DNA of 64,000 bases from NCBI RefSeq assembly GCF_004365875.1, contig NZ_SODF01000001.1, forward strand, positions 1,178,001 to 1,242,000, read 5' to 3'. Below, in pieces: positions 17,099 through 25,675 of this stretch. The position numbers were made by a program, and so were the translations under genes. Source of the stretch: Kribbella kalugense (GTDB lineage: Bacteria; Actinomycetota; Actinomycetes; Propionibacteriales; Kribbellaceae). Numbering within the stretch: position 1 is the stretch's first letter; each line of letters starts with the position of its first letter. Below the pieces are notes generated by a model. That model had not been told where the DNA came from. It saw only the letters and a program-made list of their open reading frames with translations, and made no database searches.

Positions 17099-18051
17099 GC
17101 TTTCGGGCCCAGGTCGAGAGCCGACATGACCCGCTGGGCGCTGCTGCCGAGCTCGAGCAGCTCGACCAGATCGAGCCATCGTTCGGGGTCCTTGATCGTG
17201 TGCGGGATCGTCGCGTCGTAGGTCCCGACCGGCGCGTCCTTCGCGACCGCGACCACCTTCGGCGCGACGTCCAGGTAGTCGGCCGAGGCGAGGATCTTCT
17301 TCTTCACCCCGGGCGCCATCGGCGTACTCGGGTCGGCCGCGGCGGCCCGGATGGCGTCCAGATCGCCGTACGCCGTGACGAGCGAGGCGGCCGTCTTCTC
17401 ACCGACGCCCTTCACGCCGGGCAGTCCGTCGGAGGCGTCCCCGCGCAGCGTCGCGAAGTCGGCGTACCGATTGGCGGGTACTTCGTACTTCGCCAGCAGC
17501 GCCTTCTCGTCGTATACCTCGGCCCGGCCGACGCCGCGAGCAGCCGTGTAGATGATGCGGATGCCGCGGCTGTCGTCGATGAGCTGGAACAGGTCGCGGT
17601 CGCCGGTCACGATGTCTACGGGCATCGTCGCCTGGTGCGACAGCGTGCCGATCACGTCGTCGGCCTCGTGGTCCGGCGCGCCGACGACGGGGATGCCGAT
17701 GGCCTCCAGGCAGGCGCGGATGTACGGCACCTGGACCTCGAGCCGGTCCGGTACGTCCTCGACCTGCTCGCCCTTCGCCGACACGAACTCGACCCGCTGC
17801 GCCTTGTACGACGGGATCAGCGCGACCCGCCACGACGGCCGCCAGTTGTCGTCCCAGCAGGCGACCAGATGGGTCGGCCGGTGGTTCTCGGTCAGCCGCG
17901 CGATGAAGTCCAGCAGCCCGCGGATCGCGTTGGTCGGCGTACCGTCGGCGGCCTTCATCGTGTCCGGCACGCCGAAGAACGCACGGAAGTAGAGCGACGC
18001 GGTGTCGAGCAGCATCAGCCGCTGTCGTGTCCCCGGGTTTGTCTCAGCCAT
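17095..18051 (-). CDS. Stand-alone 5'-3' exonuclease (FEN/PolA N-domain type)
   Basis: 318 residues related to the 5' nuclease domain of DNA polymerase I. Conserved acidic metal ligands are in LLDTASLYFRAFFG, VACWDDNWRP, HEADDVIGT and TGDRDLFQL; the helix-hairpin-helix DNA clamp is GLPGVKGVGEKTAASL. It would remove 5' flaps or RNA primers in replication and repair. Many actinobacteria carry such a separate copy besides PolA. ATG 18051 is used; its 5' end is divergent from the Lrp gene with a 47-base gap. The M20 gene follows with a 4-base overlap. Confidence 0.88.
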   Translation of the reverse strand: MAETNPGTRQRLMLLDTASLYFRAFFGVPDTMKAADGTPTNAIRGLLDFIARLTENHRPTHLVACWDDNWRPSWRVALIPSYKAQRVEFVSAKGEQVEDVPDRLEVQVPYIRACLEAIGIPVVGAPDHEADDVIGTLSHQATMPVDIVTGDRDLFQLIDDSRGIRIIYTAARGVGRAEVYDEKALLAKYEVPANRYADFATLRGDASDGLPGVKGVGEKTAASLVTAYGDLDAIRAAAADPSTPMAPGVKKKILASADYLDVAPKVVAVAKDAPVGTYDATIPHTIKDPERWLDLVELLELGSSAQRVMSALDLGPKA

Positions 18052-18085
18052 GGGGCGATGCTTTCATGCCGGGGCGTCGCGGCAG

Positions 18086-18091
18086 TAGGGT
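18086..18091 (+). promoter_or_regulatory. -10 element for leaderless Lrp gene
   Basis: TAGGGT ends 7 bases before ATG 18099, so the first transcribed base would be at or next to the start codon. No ribosome-binding site precedes the ATG. Confidence 0.5.
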
Positions 18092-18098
18092 CTCCAGG

Positions 18099-18539
18099 AT
18101 GGAGGACCTGGATCGCAAGATCGTCGGGCTGCTGGCGTCCGACGGCAGGATGAGCTTCACCGACCTGGGCAAGGCGACCGGCCTGTCCACGTCGGCGGTG
18201 CATCAGCGGGTGAAGCGGCTCGAGCAGCGCGGCATTATCCAGGGATACTCGGCAACCATCGACCACACCGCGCTCGACCTGCCGCTGACCGCGCTGATCT
18301 CGATCCGCCCGATCGACCCGTCCCAGCCGGACGACTCGGCCGAGCGGCTCCGCGAGGTCCGCGAGATCGAGTCCTGCTACTCGGTCGCCGGCGACTCCAG
18401 CTACATCCTCGTCGTCCGGGTCGCCTCACCGGTCGCGCTTGAGCACTTGCTGGCCGTAATCCGGGCCCGCGCCAATGTCTCCACCACCACGACCATCGTG
18501 CTGAGCACGCCGTACGAGCGCCGCCCACCCGCCCTCTGA
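18099..18539 (+). CDS. Lrp/AsnC family transcriptional regulator
   Basis: 146 residues: N-terminal helix-turn-helix (MEDLDRKIVGLL, DLGKATGLSTSAVHQRVKRL) and a C-terminal RAM ligand-binding domain with the SYSVAGDSSYILVVRV-like strand. These regulators sense amino acids or related metabolites and form octamers. ATG 18099 is the natural start; a longer frame would extend into the promoter. It may act on nearby genes, but no obvious dyad links it to one. Family length is normal. Confidence 0.88.
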   Translation: MEDLDRKIVGLLASDGRMSFTDLGKATGLSTSAVHQRVKRLEQRGIIQGYSATIDHTALDLPLTALISIRPIDPSQPDDSAERLREVREIESCYSVAGDSSYILVVRVASPVALEHLLAVIRARANVSTTTTIVLSTPYERRPPAL

Positions 18540-18571
18540 AACGACACCCCCTTCGGCGGTGGTGGTCGTTC
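18539..18571 (+). terminator. Weak hairpin after Lrp gene
   Basis: An imperfect stem with AACGAC and GTCGTT ends encloses a C-rich/G-rich pair just after the stop. Weak; listed as a candidate only. Confidence 0.3.
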
Positions 18572-18701
18572 AGCACCTGGTCGCACACTGCAGGCACGGA
18601 CGAGGTCGGTGGGCGAGGAGGGACGGGTTTCCGGAAGATAGTTTGCAGTACGTGGCAGTGATGTTCCGGAGAGCGTGAGTGCGGCCGGATAGGGTCGGGG
18701 C

Positions 18702-19385
18702 GTGCGCAGAGCCCTTCTGAGTGATCTCTTCAGCACTCTGGTTCCTGGTGGTGAAGCCGAGCGTGATGCGGTCCACGAGCAGATGGCCTTGGTGTTGGGT
18801 GTCGACCCGGTCGCGTTCGCTCGCGAGTTCGAGGCGACCTCGCGTGAGCGGTTCACCGGCGCGTACGGCGACCTGCCGAACACGATCCGCGTGATCACCT
18901 GGCGCGCCGGTGGCGACCCGACGGACGAACAGGTGCAGCAGGCAACGACCGTCCGCGAAGGCCTCTCCCGTCGCCTGGTGGACGCCGTACCGGCCGGCAC
19001 GCTCGCCACACTGGCCGAGCTGAGATCGGCCGGGTGGCGGATCGGCCTGGTCAGCAACATCACCGCCCACACCGAGCTCCAGTGGCCGGCGAGCCCTCTT
19101 CCGCCGTACTTCGACGCCACGGCCTTTTCGACCCAGGTCGGCGCGGCCAAGCCGGATCCGGAGATCTACCTCGCCGCCTGCACCGCGCTCGACGTGCCGC
19201 CGTCCTCGTGTGTGTACGTCGGCGACGGACGGGACAGCGAGCTACAGGCTGCGGCCGCGCTCGGCATGTACGCGATCCGTACGACGGAGCACGCGGACAG
19301 CCACCCGGCCTGGACCGGCCCGACGATCGCGTCGTTCGCCGAACTCCCCGCGGTGATTCACCTGGCCGATCTCGCCGGTCAGTAG
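18702..19385 (+). CDS. HAD-superfamily hydrolase
   Basis: 227 residues. Motif I is DLFSTL (Asp8, the nucleophile, with Phe at the position of the second Asp), motif II is in VSNITAH, motif III Lys is in VGAAKPDPEIYL and motif IV is VYVGDGRDSE. This is a putative phosphatase of the haloacid dehalogenase type acting on small phosphorylated metabolites. GTG 18702 is preceded at 6 bases by TAGGGT (18690-18695), so transcription is probably leaderless. The 3' end overlaps the oppositely oriented membrane protein gene by 7 bases. Confidence 0.85.
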   Translation: MRRALLSDLFSTLVPGGEAERDAVHEQMALVLGVDPVAFAREFEATSRERFTGAYGDLPNTIRVITWRAGGDPTDEQVQQATTVREGLSRRLVDAVPAGTLATLAELRSAGWRIGLVSNITAHTELQWPASPLPPYFDATAFSTQVGAAKPDPEIYLAACTALDVPPSSCVYVGDGRDSELQAAAALGMYAIRTTEHADSHPAWTGPTIASFAELPAVIHLADLAGQ

Positions 19386-21241
19386 CCGCCGGCTTCGATG
19401 AGTTGGGACTCGAAGGACGCGACCTGGATCTTGCCCTTCGGCGGGATCAGCAGGACCGCGTCGTGGATCGTCGTCGAGGTGAGGCTGCTCTGGTACTTCA
19501 CCGTCGCCGGGCTGAACGCGTTCTCCGGCATACCGGCCCACCAGAACTGCCAGTTCGCACCCGGCAGCAGCGTGTACTCGTGGGTCAGCGAGACGAACAC
19601 CACCGCAGTACCGGACTTGGTGACGAACGCGGGTGACTGTGACGGGGCGGCAAAATCGTCGGAGATGCCGCGGGTGGATCCGCGCTGCTTCGCCTTCTCG
19701 GCCCTGTTGTTCACGATGCCCGCGAGGAGGCTCGTGATCTGGGCGTTCGGCTGGAAGGCGGCGGCGCGAGGTGACTTGGTTCCGCCGGTCAGGTACGTCG
19801 CCAGGCTGGTCGCGGCGAGCTGCGGGGCGACGGCAAGCCTGGTGTCGTCGGCCTTGGTCGCCGGGCGGACGCCGGTCAGGTCCGGCAGCTTGACGGTTGT
19901 CGGAACGCCGGCGGCGAACGTCAGCATCCAGGGGCTGCCGGCGGTCTCGCGTTCCCACAGACCGACGTGGCGGTACTTCGGGTTGTCGGAGATCCCGGAC
20001 GAACTGACGAACCGCATCGGGTAGCTACCGAACTCCGGTGCGCCGATCACCGACTTGGTGTAGGTGAACGCCGTCATCGGCTTGGCCTTGGCGTACTGGT
20101 CGATCGTGTACCCGGCCTGGCTCTCCCTGACGAGATTGCCGCCTTCGATCGTCGCGATCAGCTTGCTGTTGCGAGTGCTGTTCGCCTTGTTGTTCACGTC
20201 GTTGTAGTGCTTGATCACCGCAACCGCGGCGGCGTCGGTGATCGCGGGCCGGGTCAACACCTTCACACTGTTCGGCTCCGGAATCGCCGAACACCCGGTC
20301 ACCAACCCAAAGGCCAAACCCACACCCACAATCCGCCGCACAGTCCCACCACCGGACGGTCGCTGCTGGGGCGGCTGCCCTTGCACGGGCGGGCGCTGCG
20401 GCGGCTGACCGTACGCGGGTGGCCGTGAGCCGGGTTGGCCTTGGGGGTGCTGCTGCGGGCCTGCCGGCACCGGTGGCCGGCCGGGCGGCGGGCCTTGCGG
20501 CTGTTGCGGGCCAGCCGGACCGGGCTGCTGGGCCGGCGGGTACTGCGGGTACTGAGGCTGCGAGGACTGCGAGTTGTCCTGCGGATAGAGCACCTGAGTC
20601 GTCGCGCCGCCAGTCGGTTGCGCCTTCTTCGGGCGACGGCGGAACAGCACCAGAAGGATGCCCAAGGCAAGAAGAACGATGCCGACGGCAAAGATCACCA
20701 GTGCCGTCCGGAAGGCATGCGGGATCTCGATGCCCAGGTTGACCTGGGTGGCGGGCGCCGTCTTCCCATCAGCGTTCATGACGACGACGTCGTACGGTCC
20801 GTCCTCGATCGGCCACGCGATGGACTGCGTCCCGGCGCCGTTCGCCTTCGTGACCCACCAGTCGAGCGTGTCCGGCGCGGCCAGCGGTCCCGCCGTACCC
20901 TTCGCGTCCTGCGTCGTCAGCGCGATCGGGTACTGCACCTGCACCAGCTTCGTGTACGCCGTGCCCTTCAGATAACTGCTGACGTCGAAGTCCCGCGCGA
21001 CCCCGACGAACACCGGCTGGTTCTTGGTGGACCGTACGTCGACGTGCAGTACCGGACCATGCCGGTTCAGCAGATCCGGCGTACTCGCGACCGCGAGCCC
21101 CTTGCTGCTCAACGCCTGTTCGCCGGACTGGACCGTGTCATCCGGCCCGATCAGCCAGAACGCAGCCACCCCGCCGACCACCGCCACGACCAGCCCGATC
21201 AATGCCAGCAGCACGCCAACTATCCCGCGGATCACCCGCAC
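19379..21241 (-). CDS. Membrane protein fused to lipoprotein-like domain
   Basis: 620 residues with no family I can name. Residues about 4-28 form a membrane helix; an extracellular beta-rich domain follows (about 30-190), then a second helix (TALVIFAVGIVLLALGILLV) and RRRPKK. A Pro/Gln/Gly-rich tail (about 235-298) comes next. At residue 301 a new signal-like segment starts (VRRIVGVGLAFGLVTGC) with a good lipobox, followed by a 300-residue exported domain. A GTG at 20341 could start that domain as a separate 320-residue lipoprotein. GTG 21241 was chosen for the GGGAG upstream. Either this is a three-helix fusion protein or two nested in-frame products. Confidence 0.7.
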   Translation of the reverse strand: MRVIRGIVGVLLALIGLVVAVVGGVAAFWLIGPDDTVQSGEQALSSKGLAVASTPDLLNRHGPVLHVDVRSTKNQPVFVGVARDFDVSSYLKGTAYTKLVQVQYPIALTTQDAKGTAGPLAAPDTLDWWVTKANGAGTQSIAWPIEDGPYDVVVMNADGKTAPATQVNLGIEIPHAFRTALVIFAVGIVLLALGILLVLFRRRPKKAQPTGGATTQVLYPQDNSQSSQPQYPQYPPAQQPGPAGPQQPQGPPPGRPPVPAGPQQHPQGQPGSRPPAYGQPPQRPPVQGQPPQQRPSGGGTVRRIVGVGLAFGLVTGCSAIPEPNSVKVLTRPAITDAAAVAVIKHYNDVNNKANSTRNSKLIATIEGGNLVRESQAGYTIDQYAKAKPMTAFTYTKSVIGAPEFGSYPMRFVSSSGISDNPKYRHVGLWERETAGSPWMLTFAAGVPTTVKLPDLTGVRPATKADDTRLAVAPQLAATSLATYLTGGTKSPRAAAFQPNAQITSLLAGIVNNRAEKAKQRGSTRGISDDFAAPSQSPAFVTKSGTAVVFVSLTHEYTLLPGANWQFWWAGMPENAFSPATVKYQSSLTSTTIHDAVLLIPPKGKIQVASFESQLIEAGGY

Positions 21242-21398
21242 ACGAACTCCCGAGATCGCGGCATGCCCCAGACACACCGCCCAACAAGCGACCCGTGATG
21301 CTAGCGCCCGCCAGGAGCACCAAACGCCCCGCACCCAACACCCGCACCAAGTTGCAACCTCAGTAGCGGTTCCCGAGCGCGAAGACATAGAGCGCCTC

Positions 21399-21427
21399 CG
21401 GTGCCGCCCCCTGCATTGGCGGCACCG
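21399..21427 (-). terminator. Terminator of kamA
   Basis: A perfect 10-bp stem (21399-21408 with 21418-21427) and 9-base loop lie 9 bases beyond the kamA stop on the reverse strand. Confidence 0.75.
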
Positions 21428-21436
21428 AAGACGGGT

Positions 21437-22900
21437 TCAGGCGAGGTCGAGGAGCTTTTGGGATTCGGCGGCTGCGCGGGAAGCGGCGGCTCGTTCCTCG
21501 GCTTCGGCGATGTTGGTGGTGGCATGCTGGGTCCACCAGGCCTGGCCCTCGGCCGGGAGGGTGTCGATCGGGTCGTAGTACTCGTACGTGCGGTTCAGCG
21601 CTTCCGGGTCCTGCTGCTCGATCCCGGTGCGGTAGTTCTTCTTCCAGTACGAGATGCCGCGGACCTCGTCGTACTCCGACAGCTGGTGCACCCACCGCTT
21701 GCCGACGTACGGGACGTCGCAGACGATGCGTGGTGTCGCGAAGCCCGGGAGGTAGCCGAGGATCCCGTGCTGCAGGTGCTGTGCGTCGCGCACCGACACC
21801 CGCCAGTGCTCCGAGAACGGGATCATGTCGCACATGTAGAAGTAGTACGGCGTGATGTTCGCGCCGTCGAGCAGCGCGAAGCAGAGGTCGAGCAGCTGCG
21901 GAGTCGAGTCGTTGACCCCCCGCATCAGCACGCCCTGGTTCCGGACGTCGCGCAGTCCGGCCTCCAGCATCGCCTTCGACGCCTCCGCGACGAGCGGCGT
22001 CACGGACTGGGCCGCGTTCACGTGCGTGTGCATCGCGATCATCACGCCGCGCCGGCGGGCGATCGTGGCGACCCGCTCGACGCCGGCCCGGACGTCGTCG
22101 GACAGCCAGTGCTGCGGCATGCCCATCAGGGCCTTGGTCGCGAGCCGGATGTCGCGGATATTCTCGATCTCCAGCAGGCTGGTCAGGAACGCTTCCAGCC
22201 GCGGCCACGGCATGTTCGCCACGTCGCCACCGGACACGACGACGTCGCGGAGACCCGGCGTACGGCGCAGGTAGTCGAGCATGTTGTCGAGCCGGGTCTG
22301 CGGCTTCGCGACGAACTTGAGCTTGTCGATCACCGGGGTCGAGTTCCCGACCAGGTCCATCCGGGTGCAGTGACCGCAGTACTGCGGGCACGTCGGCAGG
22401 ATCTCCGCAAGGACCTTGGTCGGGTACCGGTGGGTCAACCCCTCCGTGGCCCACATCTCGTGCTCGTGCAGCGAGTCCCGGGTCGCGTGCGGATGCGACG
22501 GCCAGTCGGAACGACGGTCACTGAACACGGGCAGCATGTAGCGGCGGACCGGGTCCGCGTAGAACGCCTCGGTGTAATCGTCAGCACCGTTAGGAACGAT
22601 CGTGTTGAGCATCTGCGGCGGCAGCAGCATCGACATCGTCGCCCGCTCGGCCTGGTCCCGGGTCAGGTCGTCGTACAGCCGGTCCTCGAGCAGGTCGCCC
22701 ATCACGTCGCGCAGCTGCTTGACGTTCTTCACGCAGTGCACCCGCTGCCACTGCGCCGACCGCCACTCCTCGGCCGTGACGTCCTTCCAACCGGGCAGCC
22801 GGGTCCAGTCCGGTTCCACCAGTTCGGCCCGCCGGTACGCATACGGCTGGCCGTCGCCGGGCTCGGAATGAGCCAGCTCCGGGGTGATCAGGTCGGTCAC
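21437..22900 (-). CDS. kamA: Lysine 2,3-aminomutase
   Basis: 487 residues of a radical-SAM enzyme converting L-lysine to L-beta-lysine with PLP and an iron-sulfur cluster. The cluster motif CPQYCGHC has Cys171, Cys175 and Cys178. The segment MRGVNDS and the C-terminal GFATPRIVCDVP and LGKRW-like VGKRWVHQL regions match KamA. GTG 22900 has GGAGG close upstream; the longer frame to 22972 would cross the divergent promoter. A 5-bp hairpin (GTCCT/AGGAC, 22903-22916) covers the ribosome-binding site. It diverges from the operon encoding the next lysine-degradation steps, so the product most likely feeds KamDE in the same cell. Confidence 0.93.
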   Translation of the reverse strand: MTDLITPELAHSEPGDGQPYAYRRAELVEPDWTRLPGWKDVTAEEWRSAQWQRVHCVKNVKQLRDVMGDLLEDRLYDDLTRDQAERATMSMLLPPQMLNTIVPNGADDYTEAFYADPVRRYMLPVFSDRRSDWPSHPHATRDSLHEHEMWATEGLTHRYPTKVLAEILPTCPQYCGHCTRMDLVGNSTPVIDKLKFVAKPQTRLDNMLDYLRRTPGLRDVVVSGGDVANMPWPRLEAFLTSLLEIENIRDIRLATKALMGMPQHWLSDDVRAGVERVATIARRRGVMIAMHTHVNAAQSVTPLVAEASKAMLEAGLRDVRNQGVLMRGVNDSTPQLLDLCFALLDGANITPYYFYMCDMIPFSEHWRVSVRDAQHLQHGILGYLPGFATPRIVCDVPYVGKRWVHQLSEYDEVRGISYWKKNYRTGIEQQDPEALNRTYEYYDPIDTLPAEGQAWWTQHATTNIAEAEERAAASRAAAESQKLLDLA

Positions 22901-23044
22901 GGGTCCTCCGCAGGACTTCAGTGGAGTAGCTGTCTCATGTGAGGATAGCGATAGAAACTCCCTGATTTCCAACAGTACGCCGCAAGAATTCTCGTCAGAC
23001 CGCTGTTTGAGTAGTATTTTGCCTGACCGCTACGAGGAGGATCC
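22901..23044. promoter_or_regulatory. Divergent promoter region kamA / kdd
   Basis: On the forward strand TAGTAT (23012-23017) is the best -10, placing transcription near 23025 and a 20-base leader with GAGGAGG (23034-23040) before kdd. Two copies of a GACCGCT element (near 22998 and 23024) could be regulator half-sites. No recognised riboswitch is present although KamDE needs cobalamin. Confidence 0.45.
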
Positions 23045-24088
23045 GTGTCATCGAGCCCGGTAGGACTGCACCGCGTACTCGCGCCGTCGGGCGTGTTGCC
23101 GCAGGCGGCTGAGCGTCTCGACGCACGCGCGGAGATCTGGCCCGACGAGGTCCGGATCGCGGTCGAGCGGCTGAACCTGGACGCCGCGTCGTACCGTCAG
23201 CTGGCCGAGGCCCACAACGGCGACGGTACGGCGATTCGCCGGGCGGTCCTCGACATCGTCAAGGCCCGCGGTAAGATGCAGAACCCGGTCACCGGCTCCG
23301 GCGGCATGCTCGTCGGCGTGGTCGACGAGGTCGGCCCGGACTCGCCCCTCGGGCTCCGCATGGGCGACCGCGTCGCGACCCTCGTCTCGCTGACACTGAC
23401 CCCGCTGCAGCTCACCGACGAACTGCAGGACTGGGACGGCAAAGGTGAGCAGGTCCCGGCGCAGGGTCACGCGGTCCTCTTCGCCCGGTCGATCGTCGCG
23501 AAGCTGCCCGACGACCTGAAGCCTGAGCTGTCGCTCGCGGTCATGGACGTGTGCGGGGCACCGGCGCTGACCGCCCGCGTCGTGCGCTCGTATGTCGACA
23601 AGGGCACAAAACCTGTCGTGTCAGTTATTGGCGGCGCTGGTAAGTCCGGGTCGCTGTCGCTGGCCGCCGCGCGGGCTGCCGGCGCGGCCCGCACGATTGG
23701 CATCGTGCCGGTTCAGCACGAGCAGGACCGCCTGACCGAAGCCGGCCTGGCCGACGTCGTGACGCTGGCCGACGCCCGTGACCCGGTGGCCTTGGCGAAA
23801 GCGGTCGAGCAGGCCGGGGGACCGGCGGACATCACCGTCGTGTGCGTCGACGTACCGGGTTGTGAGCATGGCGCGGTCCTGTCGACCGCGGCCGGCGGCA
23901 CGGTGATCTTCTTCTCGATGGCGACGTCGTTCTCGGCCGCGGCGCTCGGCGCGGAAGGTCTCGCGGCGGACGTGACGATGCTGGTCGGCAACGGGTACGT
24001 CCCCGGCCATGCGGAGTACGCGCTCGAGCTGCTCCGCGCCGAGCCGGGTGTCCGTGGTCTGTTCGAGAGCAGGCTGGCGGAGGATTAG
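23045..24088 (+). CDS. kdd: 3,5-diaminohexanoate dehydrogenase
   Basis: 347 residues. It oxidises L-erythro-3,5-diaminohexanoate to 5-amino-3-oxohexanoate with NAD(P), the step after lysine 5,6-aminomutase. The conserved start GLHRVLAPSGVLPQAAERLDA and the segment KMQNPVTGSGGMLVG are typical; the nucleotide-binding loop is VIGGAGKSGSLSL (about residue 200). The fold is that of medium-chain dehydrogenases without the zinc ligands. GTG 23045 has GAGGAGG 4 bases upstream. It is the first gene of the operon and lies 3 bases before the amidohydrolase start. Confidence 0.9.
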   Translation: MSSSPVGLHRVLAPSGVLPQAAERLDARAEIWPDEVRIAVERLNLDAASYRQLAEAHNGDGTAIRRAVLDIVKARGKMQNPVTGSGGMLVGVVDEVGPDSPLGLRMGDRVATLVSLTLTPLQLTDELQDWDGKGEQVPAQGHAVLFARSIVAKLPDDLKPELSLAVMDVCGAPALTARVVRSYVDKGTKPVVSVIGGAGKSGSLSLAAARAAGAARTIGIVPVQHEQDRLTEAGLADVVTLADARDPVALAKAVEQAGGPADITVVCVDVPGCEHGAVLSTAAGGTVIFFSMATSFSAAALGAEGLAADVTMLVGNGYVPGHAEYALELLRAEPGVRGLFESRLAED

Positions 24089-24091
24089 TTC

Positions 24092-25675
24092 GTGCGCACA
24101 CTTCTGACCAACGGTTCCGTTTACTCGCCCGCCGACCCCCACGCGACCGCGATCGCCTTCGACGACGGGGTGGTGACCTGGCTGGGTGACGACACCGGCG
24201 CGAGTTCGTACGCCGAGGGCGCGGACGAGGTGATCGACCTCGACGGCAAGCTGGTGACGCCGGCCTTCGTCGACGCGCACGTCCACGCCACGCAGACCGG
24301 CGCGCTGCTCACCGGCCTCGATCTGGCGGGTACGACGTCGCTCACCGAAGCCCTGGACCGCCTGTCCACCTTCGCGGCTGGGCTGGCAGAGGATGCGGTG
24401 ATCGACGGCGCCGGGTGGGACGAGACCAAGTGGCCGGAAGGTCGGCCGCCGACGGCTGAGGAGCTGGATCGAGCCGCCGGTGGACGCCGCGTCTACCTGT
24501 CCCGCATCGACGGTCACTCCGGGGTGATCTCGTCCGCGCTGCTGTCCGCAGCTCACGGCGATGGTCTCGACGGGACTGGACGGGTGGAGCGCGATGCGCA
24601 CCACGCGGTTCGGGATGCGTTGAGCGAGCTGATCGGTCCGGATCAGCGCCGCCTGGACGTCCGAGCCGCCTTGAACGCGATGGCCGCGAAGGGCATCGGC
24701 GCCTTCCACGAGATGGCCGCGCCGCACATCGGCCCGCTGTGGGAGCTCCCGATCGTCCGCGAGATCGCCGACGAGCTCGGCCTGTCGGCGACCCTCTATT
24801 GGGGCGAGCCCGGAGTCTTCGAACACATCGGCACCTATAGACTGGCCGGCTTGGCAGGCGACCTGAACGCGGACGGTGCCCTCGGTTCGCGTACGTCGGC
24901 ACTTCGCGAGCCGTACGCCGATCGCCCCGACCACCGTGGTCACGCCTATCTGACCGCCGAGCAGATCGCCGACCACGTGATCGCCTGCACCGAACGGAAC
25001 GTCCAGGCCGGCTTCCACTGCATCGGCGACCAGGCGCTGGCCAACATCGCCCAAGGTTTCGAGCTCGCCGCCGAGAAGGTCGGCATCCAAGCCCTCGTCG
25101 CGGCCCGGCACCGGCTGGAGCACGTCGAAATGGTCGACGAGGCAACAATCGCGATCCTCGCCCGCTGCGGAGTCGTGGCCAGCGTGCAACCGATGTTCGA
25201 CGGCCTCTGGGGTGGCCCGGACGGCATGTACGCCGAGCGCGTCGGCGACCGCTGGCAGGGGATGAACCCCTTCGGGTCGCTGGCCCGGGCCGGCGTCGTA
25301 CTCGCGTTCGGGTCGGATTCGCCGGTGACGGAGTTGGGCGGCTGGGAGGCGGTCCGCGCGGCCGCGTTCCACCACGAGAAGTCGGAGCGGATCACGGTCC
25401 GGGCAGCGTTCCAGGCCCACACGCGCGGCGGTTGGCGGGCGGCCGGGATCGACGACGCCGGCGTACTCGCGCCTGCGACGGCAGCGACGTACGCGATCTG
25501 GCAGACCGATGCGGACCTCGTCGTACAGACCCCGGACGAGCGGGTCGCGGCGTGGTCCACCGACCCGCGGGCCGGCGTACCCGTGCTGCCGGATCTAAGC
25601 GAGGGAACTCCTACCTGCTTGCGGACTGCCGTGGGCGGTCGTGTCATCTATGAAGCCCAGGGATGGTCCCAGTGA
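24092..25675 (+). CDS. YtcJ-like amidohydrolase in the lysine operon
   Basis: 527 residues of the amidohydrolase superfamily. Metal-binding residues are in FVDAHVHATQTG, GFHCIGDQAL, RHRLEHVEMV and FGSDSPVT. The family hydrolyses amide or related C-N bonds; the substrate is unknown. GTG 24092 follows GGAGG at 8 bases, and the end overlaps kamD as GTGA, so it is fully embedded between kdd and kamD. In known clusters this place or nearby holds the 3-keto-5-aminohexanoate cleavage enzyme, which it does not resemble. It may hydrolyse a lactam or N-acyl form of lysine or of a pathway intermediate; that is inference. Confidence 0.8.
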   Translation: MRTLLTNGSVYSPADPHATAIAFDDGVVTWLGDDTGASSYAEGADEVIDLDGKLVTPAFVDAHVHATQTGALLTGLDLAGTTSLTEALDRLSTFAAGLAEDAVIDGAGWDETKWPEGRPPTAEELDRAAGGRRVYLSRIDGHSGVISSALLSAAHGDGLDGTGRVERDAHHAVRDALSELIGPDQRRLDVRAALNAMAAKGIGAFHEMAAPHIGPLWELPIVREIADELGLSATLYWGEPGVFEHIGTYRLAGLAGDLNADGALGSRTSALREPYADRPDHRGHAYLTAEQIADHVIACTERNVQAGFHCIGDQALANIAQGFELAAEKVGIQALVAARHRLEHVEMVDEATIAILARCGVVASVQPMFDGLWGGPDGMYAERVGDRWQGMNPFGSLARAGVVLAFGSDSPVTELGGWEAVRAAAFHHEKSERITVRAAFQAHTRGGWRAAGIDDAGVLAPATAATYAIWQTDADLVVQTPDERVAAWSTDPRAGVPVLPDLSEGTPTCLRTAVGGRVIYEAQGWSQ

